This document shows, one piece after another, positions 1 through 7,951 of a DNA stretch of 64,000 bases (position 1 is the first letter of the stretch; every line of letters begins with the position of its first letter). The stretch comes from J027 sp965215855. Lineage in GTDB: Bacteria > Chloroflexota > Anaerolineae > Aggregatilineales > J027. The position numbers were made by a program, and so were the translations under genes. The notes below the pieces were generated by a model. It had not been told where the DNA came from. It made no database searches and saw only the letters and a list, made by a program, of their open reading frames with translations. The DNA lies in contig CBDCER010000003.1 in assembly GCA_965215855.1 (NCBI GenBank), positions 1,240,001-1,304,000 on the forward strand. The letters run 5' to 3'.

Positions 1-618
1 ATCACCGACTTGCCCCACTGGACGCAGACCATTGATGGTTTGATCCCACAGCGTAATCTCACCAGCATCGTAGGTAATGATACGCCCAATACTATTTAAA
101 ACGGTGTTCATGGTCTCGGCGAGATCCAGATTACTGGTAATGGCCTGGCTGATTTCTTGAATAATCAAGAGAGCGCTTGATGTGTCGAGTTGGTCTTCCT
201 CGACCTGACTTTCAACCTCATGAAGCGCAATAACCATCCGCCGGCCTTCAGTGGTGGGGATGGTGTGTGAAACGGCTTCGATGCGCTTCAAGCCCAAACG
301 CAGCATAGCCCGGCCTTCTTCAGCGAAAAGATCATGGAACAAATCCGCTGGTTGGATGCGCGATGCTAGCACGGTTAGATTGGGTTCTACCCCGTTTAGA
401 TCAAACCACTCACGGGCACGGTTATTCAGGTAAATCAGCCGCCCACGCCCTTCCGCGACAATAATACCGTCGTTGTTGTTCAGCAAATTGACTGGAACAA
501 TCCGAGCAGTATCTGTCGAACGGGTGCGGGAGGGGCTGTTGAGTAATTGGCGGGTGAAGGCCCATAGCCAGAGCAGGAAGGCGACACCCACACCGACTAA
601 CAATAACTCAAAGCTCAT
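1..618 (-). CDS. PAS/GAF sensor protein, partial (C-terminus off the left edge)
   Basis: The reading frame is open from an ATG at 618 to the window edge (206 codons, no stop). It opens with one hydrophobic segment (about residues 3-16: ELLLVGVGVAFLLWLW), which suggests a membrane anchor. A PAS-like domain follows (about 38-125, with NNNDGIIVAEGRGRLIYLNN, the usual PAS N-terminal pattern) and then the start of a GAF-type domain from about 150. A GAGGG Shine-Dalgarno lies 8 nt before the ATG. The receiver protein gene ends 52 bp upstream on the same strand, so the two probably form a two-component operon. A C-terminal histidine kinase is the most likely output, but a diguanylate cyclase or phosphatase output is equally possible because that part lies outside the window. 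Confidence 0.75.
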   Translation of the reverse strand, partial: MSFELLLVGVGVAFLLWLWAFTRQLLNSPSRTRSTDTARIVPVNLLNNNDGIIVAEGRGRLIYLNNRAREWFDLNGVEPNLTVLASRIQPADLFHDLFAEEGRAMLRLGLKRIEAVSHTIPTTEGRRMVIALHEVESQVEEDQLDTSSALLIIQEISQAITSNLDLAETMNTVLNSIGRIITYDAGEITLWDQTINGLRPVGQVGD

Positions 619-670
619 AAGCACTACCCTCGTGGGCGCAACCAATACGCGCCCCTATCTTGGCCTCAGA

Positions 671-1621
671 CTACCAGGAGGTCTCTATTGGCTCAATGTT
701 GCCATTGCCACCATCTTCGCGTCGCCGGTCTTCAGCCGCTAACTCGGTAATTTCACGAATGTCGGCGAATTGGTGTGTCGCATTGGAAACTGATCCCACT
801 GATAGTTTCATCAATGGCACTTCACGATCTTCACGCAGCATGTGGCCGCGCTCTCGGTCAATAAATGAATAGTGTTGCTGAACATCCTCATTGAAACGAG
901 CAACCAGTTTCTCTTCAAAAAGCGCCGCCCGATCTGAATAGGTGATAACCACGAAGTTGTTGCTGCCGGGATGCCCCAAAAAGTCATTTGGAGTTCCGTG
1001 TTCATCCACAACTTCGCCCATAATCAAAGCTGTGAACCGTTGGACCTCGGTTCCTGCGACGAAGCCATATACTTCCTTGAAGTCATCAAAATGTTCGATC
1101 TTGGCGTCAAGGTATGTCCAGGTATCATCGGAGCGCATTAACTCGCGCAACCGCTCCTCGATGATGGCGCTGCTAGGCAGGCCGCTATTCGGATCAGTAT
1201 AGTTCTCACGTTCGGCGCGTTCTATATGATTTTTGACCCGCAATTTCAGTTCTTCAATGTCGAATGGCTTGGTGATGTAGTCATCTGCTCCCAGCTCTAA
1301 CCCGGCAATTTTATCCGACCGTTCATCTTTCTGCGTAAGGAAGATGATTGGGATATGACTGGTACGGGTCGTCTGGCGCAGTTCGCGGCACACATCATAC
1401 CCATTCATATCTGGTAGCATAATATCTAGTACGATGAGTTGCGGGATCTGCTTACGCGTCATCGCCAGCGCGTCACCGCCTCGTGGAGCAACCTGAACTT
1501 CATATCCCTGCCCACTAAAATAGATGCGGAGCATGTTAGAAATATCGAAATCATCCTCGACAACAAGAATGCGGCCTTTACCCATTGATAGATAGGCGCC
1601 TCGTTCAACGAGCTGCGCCAT
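671..1621 (-). CDS. Response regulator with receiver domain and degenerate GGDEF-like domain
   Basis: The N-terminal receiver domain (about residues 15-130) has the acidic pair (VVEDD), the phospho-acceptor Asp in VLDIMLPDMNGYD and the conserved Lys in YITKPF. The C-terminal 170 residues follow the GGDEF fold: an N-terminal DPNSGLPS stretch sits where DxLTGLxN is expected, and HPGSNNFVVI replaces the GGDEF signature. All catalytic residues are therefore missing, and diguanylate cyclase activity is unlikely; the domain may bind nucleotide or serve in dimerisation. The start is uncertain: AAGGAGG directly abuts the ATG at 1621, while an internal ATG at 1585 gives a more typical N-terminus (MGKGRILVVEDD) but has no nearby ribosome site. 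It is the first gene of a probable operon with the partial sensor. Confidence 0.85.
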   Translation of the reverse strand: MAQLVERGAYLSMGKGRILVVEDDFDISNMLRIYFSGQGYEVQVAPRGGDALAMTRKQIPQLIVLDIMLPDMNGYDVCRELRQTTRTSHIPIIFLTQKDERSDKIAGLELGADDYITKPFDIEELKLRVKNHIERAERENYTDPNSGLPSSAIIEERLRELMRSDDTWTYLDAKIEHFDDFKEVYGFVAGTEVQRFTALIMGEVVDEHGTPNDFLGHPGSNNFVVITYSDRAALFEEKLVARFNEDVQQHYSFIDRERGHMLREDREVPLMKLSVGSVSNATHQFADIREITELAAEDRRREDGGNGNIEPIETSW

Positions 1622-1812
1622 CCTCCTTTCCTTCGTTTGGCTTGCTGTTTTTCATTAAATTACAGTCCATCAAGAATTAATTAGGGAGATTTTTGTTGGT
1701 TCTCCTTAGTTAACCATGTGCAGGCAAATAACGGCAACTGAACGCGGCAGCAAGTCCAGAGTTGGAGGATAGCTCTGGAAAATGCTATTCTACCTCTACC
1801 CATAACAGTGTC

Positions 1813-1821
1813 ATTATAGCA
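1813..1821 (-). promoter_or_regulatory. Extended -10 promoter candidate for the receiver/sensor operon
   Basis: On the minus strand the sequence reads TGC-TATAAT, a perfect -10 hexamer with the extended TGN element. No good -35 box lies at 17 bp, which is tolerated for extended -10 promoters. It would leave a leader of about 185 nt before the receiver gene. Inferred from sequence only. Confidence 0.4.
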
Positions 1822-2155
1822 TAGACTAAATGTGTACGATAAAACCTGAAACCATGTTTAGTTGCAATTTTACCCTGATCTTTCAACCTTCTTCCAACTT
1901 GTCTTAACTAGGAAAGAAGATCCGAGACCTGTAATTCCCCGCTCTGAAAGCGGATTACTGAGTATACAGATAGTTCTGTTGTCAGACCCGGAGGAGCCAG
2001 AGACGGTTTGAATAAACGATATTGAAACCAATTTCGATACATTACCAAACCATTTGTAGCAGAAGACTGATGGTTAGGGGGTGATGATTATGACTAATTT
2101 TGTTATGATAAAGACGCACCTTGTGGCAAACAATAGCAACCCATAGTATCAATTC

Positions 2156-2181
2156 GGGGGGCACTAATCAGTTTGCCCCCC
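2156..2181 (-). terminator. Hairpin downstream of the APC-type transporter
   Basis: A perfect 8-bp stem (GGGGGGCA/TGCCCCCC) with a 10-nt loop lies just past the transporter stop codon. There is no U-run, so it may be a weak terminator or a 3' end stabiliser. Confidence 0.5.
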
Positions 2182-2191
2182 AATACGCTCG

Positions 2192-4345
2192 CTATGTGAT
2201 ATTGCCCTGAGAAAGCTGCGCGATACTACTTAAGATTTTGTCAGTATCGGTCTCTTTCAACAACCCGAGGTCTTGTAGAGTCCAGATTGTCGTCACGCGG
2301 TCGCTCAAGTTGGGCCATTGGTCCTTTGCCCAGCGATAACGCTCTCGACAGAACTGCCAGACTTCTTCGGGTTGTTTGAGCCATTTGTAATGTTCGAGTT
2401 CGGTCCAAACCTCCTCCAGCGGTGTCAATGGAAATAGGGCTTTAACCATAGTCTTCTGTACTGTTTCGGCGTCGCGGTTTTCGGTCACCCAATTAAGATA
2501 ATATTTGTCGATGAAGGTGAAAATGCCGTAGTGCGAGTAGCCTTCGATTGTGTCCAGGACATCCTGGCGTTGGCGGTAAGCCTTATCGAAAGCGTGTTGA
2601 AGTGGCAGACTAGGCTCCACAAATTCGTCATGATGATCGTGATGGTTGTCTGTGTGCCAGTAGGATGGTTGCACATGATGAGTATAGCTAATCAAACGGC
2701 GGATGCGATCTGGTTCAACATTAAATTTAACCAACGCACCGGAATCAATGAGTTCTGCAACAGCCAGTGCAATCCCTCGTTGGCGGGCTTCATCAAAGGC
2801 ACGTTGCAAACCTGTGGTGTAGCGCGGCATCTTACCCGAAGTAAAAACCACTTGCAACTCTTTTTCTGCGGGCTGACGGGTTCCGTTCCAGGCGACCCAG
2901 ATTTGAATACCTGTTAGGACAGCAGCAGCAATCGAAATTGCAACCAGCGCATCAGTTTTTTGCGTCACCAACACTACTAGCATGATATAACTGGCGATCA
3001 TGCCACGCAGCCCGGCAAAACGTAGGGATCGCGACTCTGGAGAGTCGGGTTCAATGCCCCGGTTTTTCATAACATCGTCTCGCACAAAGAAAACAGTGGT
3101 ACTGGTAATCACGAAGGCACTGACAAAGCCAAACGCATAGTACGCCTCGACGACCACAACTTCACGGATAATGGGAATCATAATGGCTGAGACACCCCAG
3201 ATGACTCCTATGCCAATCCGGTCGTTATTGAAAAAGCCAGGTAACCGCCCCAACCGTGCTGCATTGGCCGCCACTGCTGCGCCACCGACATAGCCGCCAC
3301 CTTGAGCTAATAACAAGATAATCGCTAATAGCAGACCAGCCACTGTCAAAATGGCTGCACCTTCGCCAAAAATCAACTCATATTCAATCAACAAGGTACT
3401 GTAGCCTTCGGTGGAGGGGATGTCCCATACACTGGCGGCAAATAACTGTAGAACGCCAGTACCGATTAGGAAAATTGCCGCCAAAGTCAGAGCCGTGTTG
3501 ATGACTTTCCATTTGGGGCGCGCGGCGTGTTTACCGCTAGCGGGAATGACTTCATAACCTGAAAAGCCCAGCATCGCCGAACTCATAGAGCGCAAAAACA
3601 ACTGGAAGAACAACATCGTACCCACTGCTTTGCCATCGTCCCGAATGACATGCAATACAACCTTGTTTTCCTCCAGGCGATGAATAATGTCAGGGGTCTT
3701 ATCAGCAAGTTCTGGATCCAATCCAGCCCGTATACCAACATAACCCAACGCTAAAAGTGTGAAGATTGTGAAGGCTCCGCCGCCAAGCAGGAACAAAGGG
3801 ACAGCGCGTTTTGGTCCCAAAGATACCAGCACTGCCATAATAAAGAAGGCATAGAGTTGGGCCAGGAGAATGCGATAATCGGCCCATTCGGGCGTTATCA
3901 GCATTGTGACATCAGCGGCAGATATCGAACTGATAATGATAGTTAGCACCGCATCCAAGAAAAACAAACTTGTACCGACCCATGAAGCATGTCGCAACCA
4001 GGAGGGGCCAATCGCTTCAACCAATGGCCCACTCCCGCCTGTGTTCGGTGATAGATATGCAGCACCTTTATAGGCAGGAACAACTCCCAAATAAAGCATA
4101 ATTGAAAGGGCGATGAATGCCAGGATAGCTATGTCATGGTGGCCCTCGGCTCCGTGTATGGCGAGTAGGGTCTGGTAAGCTGCTACACTGAAGGCATCTG
4201 CGGCGATTTCAAAAATCAAAGCCAGCACACCCAGGCCCGTTCCCCCCAAGAATAACCCTTCAAACATCAGGCGCGGAAGCTGACGTCCGGCTTCCTCACG
4301 CTCCTCTTTGTTGATGAAATATCGCATACGGAGTGCATTTAACAT
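2192..4345 (-). CDS. APC-superfamily amino acid/cation-type permease with large soluble C-terminal region
   Basis: The first ~490 residues hold about 12 hydrophobic segments. An early glycine-rich stretch (LFLGGTGLGVLALIFEIAAD) and LSPNTGGSGPLVEAIG resemble the helix 1 and loop patterns of the amino acid-polyamine-cation superfamily. Residues about 500-717 are hydrophilic and mostly helical, with a His/Asp-rich stretch (HTDNHHDHHDE, about 585-595). APC carriers usually end near 450-550 residues, so this tail is an addition with no function I recognise. The ATG at 4345 is preceded by CAGGAA. The gene stands alone between intergenic regions. The substrate cannot be deduced; amino acid uptake is a family-level guess. 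Confidence 0.75.
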   Translation of the reverse strand: MLNALRMRYFINKEEREEAGRQLPRLMFEGLFLGGTGLGVLALIFEIAADAFSVAAYQTLLAIHGAEGHHDIAILAFIALSIMLYLGVVPAYKGAAYLSPNTGGSGPLVEAIGPSWLRHASWVGTSLFFLDAVLTIIISSISAADVTMLITPEWADYRILLAQLYAFFIMAVLVSLGPKRAVPLFLLGGGAFTIFTLLALGYVGIRAGLDPELADKTPDIIHRLEENKVVLHVIRDDGKAVGTMLFFQLFLRSMSSAMLGFSGYEVIPASGKHAARPKWKVINTALTLAAIFLIGTGVLQLFAASVWDIPSTEGYSTLLIEYELIFGEGAAILTVAGLLLAIILLLAQGGGYVGGAAVAANAARLGRLPGFFNNDRIGIGVIWGVSAIMIPIIREVVVVEAYYAFGFVSAFVITSTTVFFVRDDVMKNRGIEPDSPESRSLRFAGLRGMIASYIMLVVLVTQKTDALVAISIAAAVLTGIQIWVAWNGTRQPAEKELQVVFTSGKMPRYTTGLQRAFDEARQRGIALAVAELIDSGALVKFNVEPDRIRRLISYTHHVQPSYWHTDNHHDHHDEFVEPSLPLQHAFDKAYRQRQDVLDTIEGYSHYGIFTFIDKYYLNWVTENRDAETVQKTMVKALFPLTPLEEVWTELEHYKWLKQPEEVWQFCRERYRWAKDQWPNLSDRVTTIWTLQDLGLLKETDTDKILSSIAQLSQGNIT

Positions 4346-4474
4346 TGTGTTTTCCTGAGAAATTTCAATTATTCAGGCCGCTTATGCTGATAATTTTAAG
4401 CACAAAGCGGCCCAAGAATACAACATTATCAATAACCTGTGAATATCAAACCACCTGAAATTGGGAGGATAATA

Positions 4475-4765
4475 TCAAAAGTGAATCGGTGGATCTTCAA
4501 TTTGGGGGGGCAGGTCGTCCATACTAACATCATCTAAAAGTGCAACGGCTTCATCCTCAAATTGAATGGGTACCAGTACAGTTACTAACCCCAACCCTAC
4601 ACTTAAGCCTAACACGCGCCCAATGCCCTCTTGATGGATATAACAAGGGATATCTTCAGTGCGAAGACGTCCAGCCACGATTTCGGCTTCCGTCTGGCCG
4701 GTGGCATGAGCAACAACCACCCAATCGCCGTCATGGTTGGGTTTGCGGGGTTTGAGAAAACGCAT
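4475..4765 (-). CDS. DUF2007-type small protein
   Basis: A 96-residue soluble protein. The segment VVVAHATGQTEAEIVAGRL followed by IPCYIHQEG and a C-terminal FEDEAVALL helix matches the DUF2007 pattern (small PII-like fold, annotated as a putative signal-transducing protein). The ATG at 4765 has GGAG about 9 nt upstream. It lies 38 bp upstream of the receiver-GAF gene on the opposite side of its stop, so the receiver-GAF gene (5955 to 4804) is transcribed first and this gene may follow it in one mRNA. No experimental function is known to me for the family. Confidence 0.75.
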   Translation of the reverse strand: MRFLKPRKPNHDGDWVVVAHATGQTEAEIVAGRLRTEDIPCYIHQEGIGRVLGLSVGLGLVTVLVPIQFEDEAVALLDDVSMDDLPPQIEDPPIHF

Positions 4766-4803
4766 TGATTGTCGCTCCTACCGTGTATTTTCTAGCACGG
4801 TGA

Positions 4804-5955
4804 TTATTGTTTGGCTGTGTTAGATGGCATCAAGTGTGCAACAAATTTTTGCATTTGTTGGGTCTGTTGGCTCATCTGGATTAACCGTACTTTGAATGGC
4901 TCAGGTATGCCAGATATATCTGCCATTTGATCCAGGCGTTGTTGCAGATGTTCCAACGGTTTGCCCAATCCTGCAGCAAGTTGTTGATCACGTTCTTGAA
5001 GTTCAGCATAGGCAGTTCTAGCTCGGTTATCGAGTGCCACGAACAACCGGGCGTTCACCAATGCAATTGCGGCATAATCAGCTAGTGCATCGACCACAAC
5101 CCCCAAACTTTCATCGAAACTTTTACGTTTGCGATGATTACCAGCTGTCAGGACTCCAATAGCTTTACCATGGACCACCATCGGTGCATAGATGGTCGCA
5201 TGAATGTCACGGGAGACTTTGAAGCGTTTCAACCCATCGCCCTCAATCACTACTGGCTCCTGACTGGTCATCACCAATCGCGCCAGTTCGTCGTTGATGG
5301 GTTCACCCAGTTTCTCTTGCATGACGAGTGTCATATTTTTGCCTGCCCGTAAGATCAACCCACCTGTTGGCTCATCATATAAGATGAGTGTGGCATGGTC
5401 GGCATTACTAACTTCAATCGCACCAGCCAACACCGCATCGAACATTTCATCCAGGCTATACATGGCGGTCAGTGTTTTGCCTAGATTTTGTAGTGTCGTC
5501 AAGTGCTGGTTATGAGACTCTAGTTGTGCGTTAGTGTTCTGGAGTTGATCCATCAGTTGCTGGCGTTCTTTCAACAGGTGGACATCTTTCATAGCCCGCG
5601 ATACCACCGACATCATTTCAGCTTCGCGTATAGGTTTGGTGATATAGTCGGTGGCCCCAAAACGAAATGCTTCAATGGCGCTCTGTTCATTGCCGCGTTT
5701 GACGCCGACAATGATCGGCCCCTGAAAGTTACGTGCCTTAACGCCAACCAGCATATCCTTGCCCGTCAGGCCCGGCATAATTAGATCAAGATATATCAGA
5801 TCCGGTTGACGCTTGCTGACCATTTCCAACCCTTCAACGCCATCGCGAGCTTCGTGAACTTCAAACTGGCGAGGACTGAATATCTGGTCCATCAACAAGT
5901 CACGGACCTCTGGATCATCGTCCACAATTAAGACACGGTCTTTGAGCTTCGGCAT
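4804..5955 (-). CDS. Response regulator: receiver plus GAF domain, no catalytic output
   Basis: Residues 1-125 form a receiver domain with the acidic pair (IVDDD), the phospho-Asp in YLDLIMPGLTGKD and the Lys in YITKPI. A coiled-coil linker (about 128-160) leads into a GAF domain (about 163-305, with IYAPMVVHGKAIGVLTAG). The C-terminal ~75 residues form another helical segment that resembles the start of a dimerisation helix but has no phospho-His box and no ATPase domain. The protein therefore senses phosphorylation and perhaps a ligand, with output presumably by protein contact. The ATG at 5955 has GGTGGGA upstream. The gene follows ndk on the same strand after 72 bp. Confidence 0.85.
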   Translation of the reverse strand: MPKLKDRVLIVDDDPEVRDLLMDQIFSPRQFEVHEARDGVEGLEMVSKRQPDLIYLDLIMPGLTGKDMLVGVKARNFQGPIIVGVKRGNEQSAIEAFRFGATDYITKPIREAEMMSVVSRAMKDVHLLKERQQLMDQLQNTNAQLESHNQHLTTLQNLGKTLTAMYSLDEMFDAVLAGAIEVSNADHATLILYDEPTGGLILRAGKNMTLVMQEKLGEPINDELARLVMTSQEPVVIEGDGLKRFKVSRDIHATIYAPMVVHGKAIGVLTAGNHRKRKSFDESLGVVVDALADYAAIALVNARLFVALDNRARTAYAELQERDQQLAAGLGKPLEHLQQRLDQMADISGIPEPFKVRLIQMSQQTQQMQKFVAHLMPSNTAKQ

Positions 5956-6027
5956 TTCATCCCACCCTCATCATCACAAGATCAGCGCCGCCCCGAAAGC
6001 CCAGAGCGACGCCAGGTTTCAAACGTG

Positions 6028-6477
6028 TTATTCAAAAATCCAGCGATCAGTATCCCTTGTCCACGACAATAACTCGGCGGCGTCGAAAAATAGATCGACC
6101 TCACGCCGGGCATCATCCAGGTTGGCTGAACCATGCACAAGATTGCGACCTACATCCAGCGCAAAATCGCCGCGCAACGTCCCGGCTGGCGACTCATGTG
6201 GTCTGGTGGAACCCATCGTTGTGCGGGCAGCCGCTATGGCATTGGTGCCTTCTAGAACTATCACGACCACCGGTCCGCTGGTGATGTATTGCACTAGGCC
6301 GGAAAAAAAAGACTTGCCTTCGTGTTCAGCATAGTGTCTCCTGGCAAGGTCCTCACTGATTTGCATGAACTTCATGCCGACGATGCGAAGCCCACGTGCT
6401 TCAAAACGGCGGATGACCTCACCGACCAATCCACGTTGAACGCCATCGGGTTTGACAATAATCAGAGTACGTTCCAA
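6028..6477 (-). CDS. ndk: Nucleoside diphosphate kinase
   Basis: This enzyme transfers the gamma-phosphate from ATP to NDPs through a phospho-histidine, balancing nucleotide pools in the cytoplasm. With a TTG start the protein has 149 residues, the usual length is about 135-150. It begins MERTLIIVKPDGVQRGLVGE (the TTG is read as Met), the canonical NDK N-terminus. The catalytic His115 lies in NLVHGSAN; the family usually has HGSD, so the Asp is replaced by Ala here. RPHESPAGTLRGDFA is the nucleotide-binding stretch. The TTG at 6477 is preferred over the upstream ATG at 6531 because it has an AGGAG site 8 nt before it and gives the family N-terminus. Confidence 0.95.
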   Translation of the reverse strand: MERTLIIVKPDGVQRGLVGEVIRRFEARGLRIVGMKFMQISEDLARRHYAEHEGKSFFSGLVQYITSGPVVVIVLEGTNAIAAARTTMGSTRPHESPAGTLRGDFALDVGRNLVHGSANLDDARREVDLFFDAAELLSWTRDTDRWIFE

Positions 6478-6577
6478 GTTTGATTCTCCTGAATGAAATG
6501 AATTTCTGAAACCGTCATAAGCATAGCGCAAAAACTACGAACGGGCGATACTGCTATCTCTAACCGTAGATTCTCAC

Positions 6578-6606
6578 TTGCAATCAGTCCAGTTTGTGTG
6601 TACGAT
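6578..6606 (+). promoter_or_regulatory. Promoter of tRNA-Gly
   Basis: TTGCAA (6578-6583) and TACGAT (6601-6606) are separated by 17 bp. Transcription would begin about 10 bp before the tRNA 5' end. Both hexamers deviate from consensus at two positions. Confidence 0.55.
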
Positions 6607-6616
6607 TAGTCCAGAT

Positions 6617-6687
6617 GCGGGCATGGTGTAGTGGTAACACAACAGCCTTCCAAGCTGTCATCACGGGTTCGAGTCCCGTTGCCCGCT
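6617..6687 (+). tRNA. tRNA-Gly (anticodon TCC)
   Basis: A full cloverleaf can be drawn. The acceptor stem GCGGGCA/TGCCCGC is perfect, the D-arm includes AGTGGTAA, the anticodon stem ACAGC/GCTGT encloses the loop CTTCCAA with anticodon TCC, and the T-arm is ACGGG-TTCGAGT-CCCGT. The discriminator is U and CCA is not encoded. A promoter lies directly upstream and a terminator directly downstream, so it is an independent unit. Confidence 0.95.
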
Positions 6688-6692
6688 CAAAC

Positions 6693-6726
6693 AAACTGAC
6701 CTAAAAATTATGGGTCAGTTTTTTGT
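6693..6726 (+). terminator. Rho-independent terminator of tRNA-Gly
   Basis: The 9-bp stem AAACTGACC/GGTCAGTTT, an 11-nt loop and a following T-rich run (TTTTTG) begin 6 nt after the tRNA. Confidence 0.85.
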
Positions 6727-6791
6727 TTTTAGCAGGCATCTGCATCATAAATCTAACAACTATAGAAAAGAATCAGGAGCAACTATCCATT

Positions 6792-7421
6792 ATGGAGTTC
6801 AAAGCTGCCGATTTGGCATACCTGGAACGATACAAATTAATGACTGGAGCCGTTGCGCCGCGTCCGATTGCCTGGGTTGGCACAGTGGATGCGGCAGGTC
6901 AATATAATCTGGCTCCCTTCAGTTTTTTCACAGCAATCTGCCCTGATCCACCCCTGGTGGTGTTTTGCTCCAATATTCGCCGCCAAAATGGTCAAGAGAA
7001 GGATACATTACGAAATGTTCGGGAAACGGGAGAATTTGTGATCAATATTGTGACCGAACCTCTGGTCGAAGCCATGAACATCTCCTGCACCGAATTGCCA
7101 CCAGAGGTTGATGAGTTTGAACTGGCGGGCTTAGTGCCGGTTCCAGGAGTATTAGTCAAGGCTCCCCGTGTCGGCGAAAGTCCAATTTCTTTGGAATGCA
7201 AGTTGCATGACATCATAACCATTGGTGACCAGCGCGGTCAGGGTAGTATGGTCATCGGTGAAATCGTCTATTTCCATATCTCGGATGAAGTATATGTTCC
7301 AGATTTCAAAATCGACCATGCCAGGGTACGTCCAGTAGGGCGTATGGCGGGAATAACATATGCTCGCACCACAGATTTGTTTGATGTACATCGTCCCCCC
7401 TCACAAATCAAATCGGAATAG
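6792..7421 (+). CDS. Flavin reductase-like (FMN-binding split-barrel) protein
   Basis: A 209-residue protein of the flavin reductase-like family. The segment VAPRPIAWVGTVDAAGQYNL followed by APFSFFTAICPDPP and ETGEFVINI gives the FMN-binding split-barrel signature, and the R-P-I-A and N-L-A-P-F-S positions normally contact FMN. Members reduce flavins with NAD(P)H or act as oxidoreductases on unknown substrates, in the cytoplasm. The ATG at 6792 has AGGAG 12-13 nt upstream. Longer starts from 6723 would run into the tRNA terminator and have no ribosome site. The gene appears monocistronic. Substrate unknown. Confidence 0.85.
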   Translation: MEFKAADLAYLERYKLMTGAVAPRPIAWVGTVDAAGQYNLAPFSFFTAICPDPPLVVFCSNIRRQNGQEKDTLRNVRETGEFVINIVTEPLVEAMNISCTELPPEVDEFELAGLVPVPGVLVKAPRVGESPISLECKLHDIITIGDQRGQGSMVIGEIVYFHISDEVYVPDFKIDHARVRPVGRMAGITYARTTDLFDVHRPPSQIKSE

Positions 7422-7472
7422 CTTGTATCAACTGCACAAAGTCGATTGACCCAGCCTTTAAAAACCACTAAG

Positions 7473-7690
7473 GTTAACAAAACTCAGAAAAGCAATATCC
7501 CAACATTATTATGCAATCAATCATCATGCTAGTCCTTCTCACCCTTATTAACCTCCTTGTAATCCTTACGGGGCAGGTCGGTTGTGTTTCGGGCTGGCGA
7601 AGGGTACAGAAACCCACCTGAGTTTTCTAACAGAGAACAACAAGCGCCGCTAGAAGCACAACCAGCTTCCAGCGGCGTTTTTGTTTATTT
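7473..7690 (+). ncRNA. Candidate structured small RNA (6S-like architecture)
   Basis: No protein fits 7422-7700 on the plus strand, yet the two ends of a ~160-nt stretch are complementary. AAAACTCAG (7479-7487) pairs perfectly with CTGAGTTTT (7618-7626), and GTTA (7473-7476) with TAAC (7628-7631) extends the closing stem. A small hairpin (GGGT-ACAGAA-ACCC, about 7602-7615) sits on the 3' side of the enclosed region. A strong terminator follows at 7645-7690. TTGACC (7446-7451), 17 bp and TAAGGT form a weak promoter just upstream. A long closing stem around an open centre is the 6S RNA layout, but the inside does not fold into a clear long terminal stem by eye, so the family assignment is open. 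Confidence 0.4.
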
Positions 7691-7692
7691 TT
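7645..7692 (+). terminator. Strong Rho-independent terminator
   Basis: A 12-position stem with one mismatch (CGCCGCTAGAAG at 7645-7656 against CTTCCAGCGGCG at 7666-7677) is followed by TTTTTGTTTATTTTT. It ends transcription from the flavoprotein gene or the candidate RNA. Confidence 0.85.
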
Positions 7693-7951
7693 GGCCGTTC
7701 TTATCATCATGTCGGGAGTGAATACCGATGACACAGAATATACAATCCCAAACCAGTTATACCGCTACTAGCCCGTGGACCGATTGTTTCCAGACCAATC
7801 CCATACACACCGAAGGTCACTATGAGGATCATGATCACAATGATACCCAGGAACCTACTCAACAGGCATTGGCGTACATCTACGACACTGAGTATCGATC
7901 TGATTAAGAATAGGCAGAGTATGACGGGCGTGTAACCCTGCCCATCTCTGG

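Larger units (their letters stand above)
1622..2191. other. Intergenic region, 570 bp, no gene seen
   Basis: No convincing reading frame is present on either strand. The region holds a minus-strand promoter candidate near 1813-1821, a short inverted repeat (TCCAGAG/CTCTGGA, about 1754-1778), a small hairpin CCGCT-CTGAA-AGCGG near 1939-1953 and the G-rich hairpin at 2156-2181 beyond the transporter gene. No recognisable riboswitch core was found. Confidence 0.6.
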
